Origin: a virus | Virus record (IMG/VR): IMGVR_UViG_3300024517_000077 | Span: 1-30,481 of that record | DNA: 30,481 nt | Direction: 5' to 3' (one strand) | Part shown: piece by piece, positions 1 to 6,981 of the stretch | Layout of the letters: each line of letters starts with the position of its first letter | Position numbering within the stretch: position 1 is the first letter of the stretch | Notes under the pieces: model-generated | The model's database searches: none | What the model saw: the letters and a program-made list of their open reading frames with translations, nothing else | Told to the model about the DNA's origin: nothing | Position numbers and translations under genes: made by a program

Positions 1-250
1 GACCGGATAACCCTGTGCCATCGTTGCCGTTGACGGAATCAACCCACACGGTGTCACCGGTTTGGATGGCTGTCGGGCCGCCACCTCCTGTGATCGACGT
101 GTAGGCGCCGCCAAATGCGCTGACCTCAGCATCACCTGTGCCAATGTTTGCGCGCAAACGAATAGTGTTGGGCGAGGACAGCCCAGCGGCTGCGCCGTCA
201 TCTAGCTCTAGGATCTCAGCGCCGGCTGGGCCTTTAGCTGCAATGGCCAT
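1..250 (-). CDS. Tail fibre / beta-helix protein, 5' part only (runs off left edge)
   Basis: An ATG at 250 opens 83 codons without a stop before the window edge, so only the N-terminus is present. The start overlaps the stop of the upstream 49-residue gene as TAATG, which implies coupled translation. After a Gly/Ala-rich segment (residues 1-66) comes VDSVNGNDGTGLSG (residues 70-83). That motif is typical of the entry into right-handed parallel beta-helix surface proteins such as phage tailspikes and lyase-like fibres. The 524-residue fibre protein at 402-1976 has a comparable motif (NQAVGSDENSG), so the two may be related receptor-binding or depolymerase proteins. Position at the end of the tail cluster fits a distal fibre. 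Enzyme activity cannot be judged because the body of the protein is missing. Confidence 0.7.
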   Translation of the reverse strand, partial: MAIAAKGPAGAEILELDDGAAAGLSSPNTIRLRANIGTGDAEVSAFGGAYTSITGGGGPTAIQTGDTVWVDSVNGNDGTGLSG

Positions 251-399
251 TAGTGCACCTCAAAACGAGCCATGCCATGGCCGCTTGGAAAAAACAGGGT
301 CATCCTACCGCCACCGAGCACCAGGCGAATGAGTGCGCCTGGGTTTGCCAGCCTGGTTGGCTCATATTCGCTCATGGACTGAATGTCGATCACTGGCAT
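250..399 (-). CDS. Small 49-residue protein between fibre genes
   Basis: This short ORF starts at ATG 399 (MPVIDIQSMSEYEP...) and ends with TAA at 250-252, overlapping the next fibre start as TAATG. A strong Shine-Dalgarno sequence, GAGGAG, lies about 6 bases upstream of the ATG. The stop of the preceding fibre gene is at 402, leaving a 2-base gap. The good ribosome site and the tight coupling on both sides support real translation. I recognise no family. The sequence has no signal peptide, membrane segment or cysteine cluster. By position it could be a small fibre-associated or fibre-assembly factor, or a translational coupler that delivers ribosomes to the fibre gene; both are inference. 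Confidence 0.62.
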   Translation of the reverse strand: MPVIDIQSMSEYEPTRLANPGALIRLVLGGGRMTLFFPSGHGMARFEVH

Positions 400-401
400 C
401 G

Positions 402-1976
402 CTACTCCTCAACCGCAAAGGCGCCTTTGCTCAAATCCACAACTGGCAAGCCAGCGATCAGGGTTGGCACGCTGCCAACCAGCACATCAGCAACGGTTGG
501 CGCTGCCAGCGCAAAGCGAGAGGCTGCCGGGATCGCATAGATGAGCATCCCGCCGCTATCAACCTCAACGACATAGTCAACCACGTTGCCAATCCCCCAC
601 ACAATTCCACGTATAATAACATTGCCATGGGTCTCGCATCTGACCGGCCTGCTTGCCGCTGAAACCTGGTCTACCACCACCCATTCGCCGCTAGGGCCAA
701 CCCTAAACGTTCCATCTGCCTCAGCCCCTATTTCAGACGTCGCTGGACCGGTAAATTGCGCAACGTTTCGCGACAGCATGTCTATGTAGCTGCCATTGCC
801 AGCCACAACGCTGCCCCTAATCCAGTTGGACCACAGGAAAAGCTGCGCATTGAATGCCCTCAGACTGGTTGATAAACATTCGACGTTGCATCCGTTGACA
901 CTAGCACCAAACAGGGATGGCCCAGCAAAGTAGGGGCTGTTCATCTCGAGATGGCAAAAGGTAAATGATGCAAAGCCGCTTGTGATTTGGATTCCCCTGT
1001 CAAACCCAAGCGGTGGGTTGATGTGGAGGTTTTTGAACTGGATCCAGCCAGGCGCATCTTGAGAAATCTTGCCCGTCAGCTGGGTTAGCTGGACAGCATC
1101 ATATGTCTCTGCTGGCGCTGGGTCATGCGTTGCAAATGTGGTCTCATCGAAAAAGCCATTGTACCTAGCGGTCTTTGCTACAGGCTCGACCATCACCCAT
1201 GATGCAGCGCCAGCATTTGGACCACTTGTGAGCACGCAGAGCCGCTCTAGCCCTCCGCTGGCAGCCCAGCTGGCAGGCAGTGCCGCATCTGTCATGGTTC
1301 CCACAGTGCCAGGCGCAGCCCATGCAGTTACAGCCGTGAATGAGCCGCTAAATAGCACAGTGCGAGTTCCTTCGTAGCTTATGCTGCCATATGGAGCCAA
1401 TTGGCTAACTGGGATCCGGTTCTCAATATCTCCAACATAATTGGCAGCAAAGGTCACCACCATGGCGATTTCAATGGGCTGGTCAGCATCTGCGACGCGG
1501 CGCTGAAACTCCTCATGGCTTGCCAGCGGCATGCCAGCTGTCAGGCCACTGTTTTCATCGCTGCCAACAGCCTGGTTGATGTGCCACGTTGGCTGCGCTC
1601 TCCACCTGGCATTGCTTTGGCAAGCGCGAACCCACTTGCCAGCGCCGCTCAAAGTATTGATGACCGTGATCCCATCAGCGCCCAGTGCGCTGGTCTTATC
1701 AAGCCACCACATGTCGCGAATGCTGGCCATCGCTGCAATTGCGCCATCATCTAGCAGCGCGTCATCCACAGCACCCAGCGAGGCAATGTTTGCCACCACC
1801 AATGTGCTTCCACCACCGCTGACTGCGGTGATGTCAATGCGCTTGGTTACTGGGTTGTAGGCAATCGTCGGACCAATGAAATTGAGGCTCGAGCTATTGG
1901 GCTGGACTAGCGTTCCAGCGCTGTAGATATTTGGGCCAAGCAGCTCAGCCAGCCAGTCAGTTGTGCCAAGGCCCAT
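402..1976 (-). CDS. Tail fibre / tailspike-like beta-helix protein
   Basis: The 524-residue protein lies three bases after its upstream neighbour. The N-terminus (about residues 1-60) contains GPTIAYNPVTKRIDITAV, a common fibre-stem pattern. Residues 60-115 (VANIASLGAVDD...WWLDKTS) resemble a fibre segment seen before catalytic or receptor domains. At about 131-150 the NQAVGSDENSGLTAG motif marks entry into a probable right-handed beta-helix. The rest is rich in Gly, Ser, Asn and short beta-prone stretches, as expected for a pectate-lyase-like fold. It sits where Mu has its fibre gene S. Likely role: receptor binding or surface-polysaccharide binding/degradation at the tail tip. No catalytic triad can be assigned by eye. 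The fibre role is fairly secure; the enzymatic part is speculative. Confidence 0.72.
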   Translation of the reverse strand: MGLGTTDWLAELLGPNIYSAGTLVQPNSSSLNFIGPTIAYNPVTKRIDITAVSGGGSTLVVANIASLGAVDDALLDDGAIAAMASIRDMWWLDKTSALGADGITVINTLSGAGKWVRACQSNARWRAQPTWHINQAVGSDENSGLTAGMPLASHEEFQRRVADADQPIEIAMVVTFAANYVGDIENRIPVSQLAPYGSISYEGTRTVLFSGSFTAVTAWAAPGTVGTMTDAALPASWAASGGLERLCVLTSGPNAGAASWVMVEPVAKTARYNGFFDETTFATHDPAPAETYDAVQLTQLTGKISQDAPGWIQFKNLHINPPLGFDRGIQITSGFASFTFCHLEMNSPYFAGPSLFGASVNGCNVECLSTSLRAFNAQLFLWSNWIRGSVVAGNGSYIDMLSRNVAQFTGPATSEIGAEADGTFRVGPSGEWVVVDQVSAASRPVRCETHGNVIIRGIVWGIGNVVDYVVEVDSGGMLIYAIPAASRFALAAPTVADVLVGSVPTLIAGLPVVDLSKGAFAVEE

Positions 1977-1978
1977 GA

Positions 1979-2602
1979 TTACACCGGTTCGACTGCAAAC
2001 AGAATCGCGTGGATATCAGTATCTGGCCCAGCGCCAATTTCAGATGTATAGGTGACAGAATAACTACCACCAGCGACAATTGTGTGGGCAATGACGCCGC
2101 TGCCAAATGAATGTAGGGTGGCCAGGTCAGCGCCATTTGATGGATCCGAAAAGCTGGTGACATTTTGCGCAATGGCACTGCCTCCGGCTGGGTCATGGTA
2201 ATCCAGGCTTATGGCCTGCGCAGGAACCGGGGGTGCTCCAGCTGGGTGGGTAACACACCTTGTCCAGCATGTAACAGATACGATTCTAAAGGGGCCACCA
2301 GCAGGCAGTGTGGCGCCCAAATCAGCCCCCCATGTGATGGTGTCGCCAGCCGCTAACGTCTCTCGCCACAGCTTGGTTGTGCTGTTGTACGCAAAAGCGG
2401 CACCAGTTTGGCCAGCTGGCCCGCCAAGTGGCTGCGATAGCGTAAATGGCACAGCTGGCAGCGTGCGGTTGCGCAGGTAGGCTATGGCGTCCGCAAACTC
2501 CTGCATGTTATTGACGAAGTTTGCCTGATTGACCGCGTCACCATCGGCAAAAGTCGTGAAATTGGCAGGGTAGGCGTCAACTGGTGCAATAATCACTGGC
2601 AT
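1979..2602 (-). CDS. Tail fibre-associated protein, unknown function
   Basis: The 207-residue protein lies between the gp48-like baseplate gene (four bases upstream) and the large fibre gene (three bases downstream). The N-terminus (PANFTTFADGDAVNQANFVNNMQEFADAIAY in two parts, residues about 13-43) resembles stems of short phage fibres that begin with a 'dGd.vna.~fn' pattern. The remainder is Gly/Ala/Thr-rich and beta-prone with no transmembrane segment. There are two cysteines in VSVTCWTRCVTH. It is probably a short tail fibre or fibre connector attaching to the baseplate. I do not recognise a named family, so the call rests mainly on composition and position. Confidence 0.6.
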   Translation of the reverse strand: MPVIIAPVDAYPANFTTFADGDAVNQANFVNNMQEFADAIAYLRNRTLPAVPFTLSQPLGGPAGQTGAAFAYNSTTKLWRETLAAGDTITWGADLGATLPAGGPFRIVSVTCWTRCVTHPAGAPPVPAQAISLDYHDPAGGSAIAQNVTSFSDPSNGADLATLHSFGSGVIAHTIVAGGSYSVTYTSEIGAGPDTDIHAILFAVEPV

Positions 2603-2605
2603 AGA

Positions 2606-3574
2606 TCAAACCTGGTGCATCCATTTGATGGTGTCGCCACCAACAACCGCACCACCTCCACAAATCAAATCTGGGTCTCCAACATATTCGCCCGACAACA
2701 CTATCAAAAGATAGGGGTTTATGCTGTGGCCGCTTTTCCATTTGCGCGCAATTGCCTTGGTTGTGCGCACTTCGCCAACCGTGGCAGTGCTGCCAACTGT
2801 ATGCGCATCATCGCCACTGGCCACCAGGAAGCCGTTGCCACAAATCCAGGGCACCCAGGGATGTGGCTGCTCGATTACAACGACAAACCGCGACCACCAG
2901 CAGGCCAGCAGCTGCGCCACCACGGGCCCCTCTGTCACAAGCGGGTTGGTGGCCCCTGAGGTATCAAAAAGCTCTAGGATGGGCCCATTCAGCGCCCTGA
3001 TGGTGAATGTGCGCCCATCATTGGCTGTGGTTCCTCGCAGCGTGACTGCCCAGTTGACGCGGTATCCTAGATCTGCCCAATCCTGGCCATCGAGCCGCAA
3101 AATCTCACTGAATGCGCTCACGCCAATGTCGAACAGCAGCAGGTTCAACGTCTCATCTTTGGCGTGTGGCTCCTCAAAGCGCCAGCTCTGGCGCTCTGGT
3201 CGCTCATCGTTGTTGCTCGCTGGGATTACCAGCGTGTTGGTGTATCCAGCTGCCTCGAGCTGCTCGACAATGGCCACGCCGTTGCCAGCGTGCTGCCACG
3301 TATCCCAAGCTTTGTGCAGCCTCGCTCGATATGTAGCGTTGCTGTCTGCAGGGTAGCGAGGCATCGAGCGCTCTGTGCCAATGGATGGCAGTGCATCATC
3401 TGGGCTGCTGTTGGATAACAGCCACGGAGCTTTGAGCGCTTGCGCAGCCCCCTCTGACAGCAGGTCATAAGTCAGGCCAATGGCACCGCCCACAAATCTA
3501 CGCCCCACAAACCTCCGCAGCCATGGCGGTGATATGCGAAAAGAAAAGTCTCTAAATGTGAATGGTTCAGCCAT
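2606..3574 (-). CDS. Baseplate/tail protein in Mu gp48 position (tail protein I-like)
   Basis: The ATG at 3574 overlaps the stop of the baseplate J-like gene as TAATG; a TTG nine bases earlier is in frame but less likely. The protein has 322 residues. The N-terminal 120 residues contain a pattern (IGTERSMPRYP...YRARLHKAWDTW...GVAIVEQLEAAGY) seen in phage tail proteins that follow baseplate J. The middle (PHPWVPWICGNGFLVASGDD) and the C-terminal TVGEVRTTKAIARKWK are also typical of that group. The gene order J-like, then this protein, then fibres matches Mu gp47-gp48-S. Expected role: joining fibres to the outer baseplate. The C-terminus is richer in Gly and Trp than Mu gp48, so it may be a distant member. 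Confidence 0.72.
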   Translation of the reverse strand: MAEPFTFRDFSFRISPPWLRRFVGRRFVGGAIGLTYDLLSEGAAQALKAPWLLSNSSPDDALPSIGTERSMPRYPADSNATYRARLHKAWDTWQHAGNGVAIVEQLEAAGYTNTLVIPASNNDERPERQSWRFEEPHAKDETLNLLLFDIGVSAFSEILRLDGQDWADLGYRVNWAVTLRGTTANDGRTFTIRALNGPILELFDTSGATNPLVTEGPVVAQLLACWWSRFVVVIEQPHPWVPWICGNGFLVASGDDAHTVGSTATVGEVRTTKAIARKWKSGHSINPYLLIVLSGEYVGDPDLICGGGAVVGGDTIKWMHQV

Positions 3575-4722
3575 TAGGGCCAATTGAGATAGGTAGGCGT
3601 AACAACGCCAACGATCATGATTTCATTTGGTGCCAGAGCCACATCCGCCGCTGGCAACGCAAAGACCACATTGACCACACCATCAATGCTGCTCACTGCG
3701 GTTACAAGCTCAGAAAAGAGCATTAAGCCGTTGCCACCAATCAGGGTGCCACCGATGGCCAGGCCATTGACGAAGTCCGAAATGGCCTCCTCGATTGCTG
3801 CCTGGGTCGCAGGGGTGTTTTTGGCAGCCTCGACATAGGCGGTAAAGGTAAAGCCCTGCGTCACCTCGGTGGCTGCAATGGCTTTGGCATCGCTGGTCTC
3901 GCATACCTGCGCATCAAAGGCAGCCTGGACAGTGATGATGTCTGCTGGCTGTGCTGTGGCTGTGGCTCGAGCAAGGTAGACGTCCAGCGTGCCAGAGCCC
4001 CTCGGATTGGTGTCGTCAATGCCAACTCTTTGAATGTCAGCGTCTGCATTCAGAGCAACGTTGGTGTAGAGCTCCGCAGGGCTGCCAATCTGATTTTGCG
4101 TTGCCCACTTGGTAGTATTGCGCTGCCTCAGAACCTTGTCAGCCTCTTGGTCAAGGCCTTGGGTTGTGATCCATGTTGTGGCTGGTGCTATGGCGTCATT
4201 GCTGCCAGTCACTCCAGCCAGTGGCGTGTTTAGGGTTGTGATCGCACCATTGGGTGGAACGTTGCCATCGGTGCCAGTCAAAAGGGCTTTTATGGTGACA
4301 ACCAGCGTACCACCAGCGGGCACGATGCCGCCTGTGCTGTTTTGATATTGCCTGCCAGCTGCATCGCTAACAATCAAGTCACCAGCCACGATGGCATGGG
4401 GCGGCCCAATCAATGCGCCTGTCAGGGTGTAGTCACCCTCGGTGGCAAGCGCACCCACTCGCTGGTTGTCATAACTCGAGTTGCTGAACTCGGTTAGCGC
4501 GTCGCCCTCTGCGCTGTCGTTGAAACCCATGCGGCTGATGGTGTCGACCACAACGGTAAACTGGGCCGAAACATTGCCCATCATCTCCACGATGGTGCGC
4601 TGTACGCTGCCGCTCTGCCAGCTGGTTGTTGAGAAACCAAGGCCGTTGAGAATGTCCAGAATCCTGGCAGTTTCTTGGTCTGCTGTGGCTGGCGTTCTGA
4701 GCTGCTCTAGTGATAGCGGCAT
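3574..4722 (-). CDS. Baseplate wedge protein, J-like (Mu gp47 type)
   Basis: The 382-residue protein shows the usual baseplate J features. An N-terminal wedge motif comes first (LDILNGLGFSTTSWQSGSVQRTIVEM). A central segment follows with PNGAITTLNTPLAGVTGSNDA and then QEADKVLRQRNTTKW. The C-terminal half has NADADIQRVGI and an alternating alpha/beta segment ending SSIDGVVNVVFALPAADVALAPNEI. The late 'P..D..l...ei.v.G' pattern is a hallmark of the family. It follows the gp25-like gene by three bases and overlaps the next gene as TAATG. Function: assembly of the baseplate wedge around the hub, by analogy with T4 gp6, P2 gpJ and Mu gp47. Confidence 0.88.
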   Translation of the reverse strand: MPLSLEQLRTPATADQETARILDILNGLGFSTTSWQSGSVQRTIVEMMGNVSAQFTVVVDTISRMGFNDSAEGDALTEFSNSSYDNQRVGALATEGDYTLTGALIGPPHAIVAGDLIVSDAAGRQYQNSTGGIVPAGGTLVVTIKALLTGTDGNVPPNGAITTLNTPLAGVTGSNDAIAPATTWITTQGLDQEADKVLRQRNTTKWATQNQIGSPAELYTNVALNADADIQRVGIDDTNPRGSGTLDVYLARATATAQPADIITVQAAFDAQVCETSDAKAIAATEVTQGFTFTAYVEAAKNTPATQAAIEEAISDFVNGLAIGGTLIGGNGLMLFSELVTAVSSIDGVVNVVFALPAADVALAPNEIMIVGVVTPTYLNWP

Positions 4723-4725
4723 GGG

Positions 4726-5121
4726 TCAAATGCTCTCGTTCAGTATTACCACAATGGCCTCGCCACTGGGTTTTGATGAGACCTCAAAGGTCAAGTCAAA
4801 TGGGCCGTCATCATCTTCAATTTCGGCATTGATGGTCAGCACATCGCCAGTCAATTCGGCTGTGGCCACACAATCGTTGATTCGCTCGTCTTTGGGCAGC
4901 TCATCCTGGATGCCAGTGCTGATGATTTGTGGCTGCACCGTGGCATTGACCAGGTTTAACACGCTAAAGCCATACTCTGGATCGTAGAACAGGCCACGGT
5001 TTGGAGTGCCAAGCCTGCGAGCTGCAGCCTGGGCTAGACCTTTACGGCCATCGACCAGCGACAGGTTAAAATCCAGATCGGTGACGCAGCTGAAATCAGA
5101 TCCATAAACTATCGTTGCCAT
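4726..5121 (-). CDS. Baseplate protein gp25-like (Mu gp46 / P2 W type)
   Basis: The 131-residue protein is the usual length for this lysozyme-fold baseplate family. The central RKGLAQAAARRLGTPNRGLFYDP segment (about residues 27-49) corresponds to the family's conserved region in which an arginine-rich helix precedes 'P.~~G~~~.pdyG'. C-terminal beta strands carry GPFDLTFEVS. It lies directly upstream of the J-like wedge gene and directly downstream of the hub/spike gene, the order found in Mu and P2. In T4 the homologue gp25 nucleates sheath assembly on the baseplate. The same role is inferred here; there is no evidence of muralytic activity. Confidence 0.82.
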   Translation of the reverse strand: MATIVYGSDFSCVTDLDFNLSLVDGRKGLAQAAARRLGTPNRGLFYDPEYGFSVLNLVNATVQPQIISTGIQDELPKDERINDCVATAELTGDVLTINAEIEDDDGPFDLTFEVSSKPSGEAIVVILNESI

Positions 5122-5122
5122 G

Positions 5123-6328
5123 TCATGCTTTCAGCTTGGGATTGCCTGACGTTATGATCCCAGCAAGGCTCAGCACCGTTGGTGCTGGCGGGGCCAGCGA
5201 GATGTTGGTTGCTGCGATAGAAAAAGCCACCGCTGGGCTACCAGTGCCGTCTAAATAGCTGAACAAAACAGGGCCTAGTGGGATTGGCTGCGAAACCGTT
5301 AGCGCCCCCTGGCTTGTGGTGTCGTTGGTCCTTGCGATGTCTTGAATCCCATTTTCAAACGTAATGCTGGTTACGCTGGTATTTGCCAGCCATTGCGCAA
5401 CATAGGGGCGCTTTGGGTCGCCAGCCTCGAAACCGATCAAACAACGCGATCCAGGTGGCACCTCGGTGGCATAGCCTGGCTCGCCATGCCTGATTCGAAT
5501 GTTGCCCAAGCCGAGGCCTTTCAATTCTGCGTCATCTGGCACCAACTCGAGCTGCCCTGCAACCTGAGCTGCAACCGTTGCGGGCCACAGGGCATGGTAG
5601 GCCAGGCGCCTGCCCACAACGGCCTCAATGATGGCCTGCAAGCTGCCCTTGATGCGGCCATTGACGGCCTTGGTGCTGTCGTCAAAGTAGATTTCTTGGC
5701 GCAGCTGGCCAGCGCTTAGCAGCGTGCTCACATAGCTGACTGGCCTGCCATCGATTGCCACACCTGGCTGGATTATTGGGTCTGCATCTGGTGCATAGAC
5801 CACTGAGCCAATGGCTGGATCTGCCACAATCTCAATCTGCGATGAGTCAAGCTCCGCAAAGCTCGCCTGGCCAAGCCTCAGCTCGCCAGCCCTGGTGATG
5901 CGCCATGGCACACCAAGCTCGTCTGCGATGTCTTGCACGGCATGGGCTGCCGCTCCTGCCGTCCTCTGCCAGTTTGCCACTTGATAGGTGGACAGATCCA
6001 TCGAGTCACTTGCAAGCGCTTGTGAGGCGGCTGTGGCAATCTCAGACAGCACCGCGGACAGCGTCACGAGCGCATAGTTTTTGGGCGCCAATGTGGCCAG
6101 CAAACCACCGCTGCCACCCTGGATCCTGCCCATCCAGCGCCCAGACTCAACGCCACCGCGATAAACTGAGCCAGCAAAGGCAGCATCGCCAAGGCTCATG
6201 GCCACAGCAGAGCCAGCCGCGATGTCCTCAGCCGCATCTACCTCGAGGTCAGCCGTCCAGTTGCCATCGCGAGGCTCGAAAACCGATGCGCTGATGATTG
6301 GCAGCCCGTTGAGAGTGTAGGCTGTCAT
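5123..6328 (-). CDS. Baseplate hub / spike-like protein (Mu gpP-gp45 region)
   Basis: A 401-residue protein overlaps the upstream gp43-like gene by four bases (ATGA). The N-terminal two thirds read like a hub protein: ISASVFEPRDGNWTADLEV, then GRIQGGSGGL, then DIADELGVPWRITRAGELRLG. From about residue 275 comes an OB-fold-like segment with IRIRHGEPGYATEVPPGSRC followed by LIGFEAGDPKRPYVAQW. This is the pattern of gpV/Mu gp45-type spikes ('G..v.VgF.~GDpdrPyv.g'). Mu encodes hub P and spike gp45 as separate genes; here one ORF occupies both slots. The C-terminal tail after residue 320 is Thr/Ser/Pro-rich with no needle repeat that I can see. The hub/spike assignment is fairly strong; the idea that it replaces two Mu genes is inference. 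Confidence 0.75.
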   Translation of the reverse strand: MTAYTLNGLPIISASVFEPRDGNWTADLEVDAAEDIAAGSAVAMSLGDAAFAGSVYRGGVESGRWMGRIQGGSGGLLATLAPKNYALVTLSAVLSEIATAASQALASDSMDLSTYQVANWQRTAGAAAHAVQDIADELGVPWRITRAGELRLGQASFAELDSSQIEIVADPAIGSVVYAPDADPIIQPGVAIDGRPVSYVSTLLSAGQLRQEIYFDDSTKAVNGRIKGSLQAIIEAVVGRRLAYHALWPATVAAQVAGQLELVPDDAELKGLGLGNIRIRHGEPGYATEVPPGSRCLIGFEAGDPKRPYVAQWLANTSVTSITFENGIQDIARTNDTTSQGALTVSQPIPLGPVLFSYLDGTGSPAVAFSIAATNISLAPPAPTVLSLAGIITSGNPKLKA

Positions 6329-6981
6329 GTGGCACCATCCACAAACGTGTTTTCGTAGATCTGCTGCGTCGTATCCACAACAGACCCAACGAGACCCTTT
6401 TTAGCCTGCTTGATTGGACTGTTTTGCTGCGGGTTGTCGTTGCTATCGCCAAACGCGGACTCTTTTTGGTTGACTGCCACAGACTCAATCTCGTTTGTGG
6501 CTTTGCCTGCCTTGGTGCCGCTGCCTTTTTTCACCGGCTTTGGCCTGGCGATCCATTCGATGCACTCGAGAGACACCGTTAGCTGCTGGGTGCCCTTATC
6601 CAGCGCAAAAACGGGCACCGCTTTGATGTAGCAAGTGGTTATCCCGAGCACCTGAAGCGAGGGATAGACAACACCAATGGGGCTCCTTGGCCCACCTGGC
6701 CTGCGAGGTGACACGCTAGGCAACAGCCTTTGCAGCTCCACCCAGTCACCTTGATTGTAAATCAGGATGCTGACTGAAAACTCTGCTGGGTCGTTGCCTT
6801 CGTCCTTTAGCCTGGCACCATCGCTGCCTTTGCTGCGCTTGACATCAATGCGCCTGGCAATGCCCTTGCCGCTGACAGATGCGATGCCTGGCCACCGCAC
6901 TCCACCAAGGTAGATCGTGTCCCACTCATAAGTGGCAAGCTCGCCCCCGCCAAAAAACTGAGCACCAGCCAGAACGGTCAT
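6325..6981 (-). CDS. Tail tube-baseplate junction protein (Mu gp43 slot)
   Basis: The 218-residue protein follows the tape measure with a four-base ATGA overlap. Its first 140 residues match the pattern of small tail proteins that bridge tube and baseplate: IYLGGVRWPGIASVSGKGIARRIDVKRSKGSDGA (in two parts), then DPAEFSVSILIYNQGDWVELQRLLP, then VVYPSLQVLGITTCYIKAVPVF. From about residue 150 the sequence turns into a low-complexity Lys/Ser/Asn/Gln-rich tail, probably a flexible peptide. Mu gpN and XkdP-type proteins occupy this position in other phages, but I see no LysM domain. The junction role is inferred from position and partial resemblance. Confidence 0.65.
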   Translation of the reverse strand: MTVLAGAQFFGGGELATYEWDTIYLGGVRWPGIASVSGKGIARRIDVKRSKGSDGARLKDEGNDPAEFSVSILIYNQGDWVELQRLLPSVSPRRPGGPRSPIGVVYPSLQVLGITTCYIKAVPVFALDKGTQQLTVSLECIEWIARPKPVKKGSGTKAGKATNEIESVAVNQKESAFGDSNDNPQQNSPIKQAKKGLVGSVVDTTQQIYENTFVDGAT

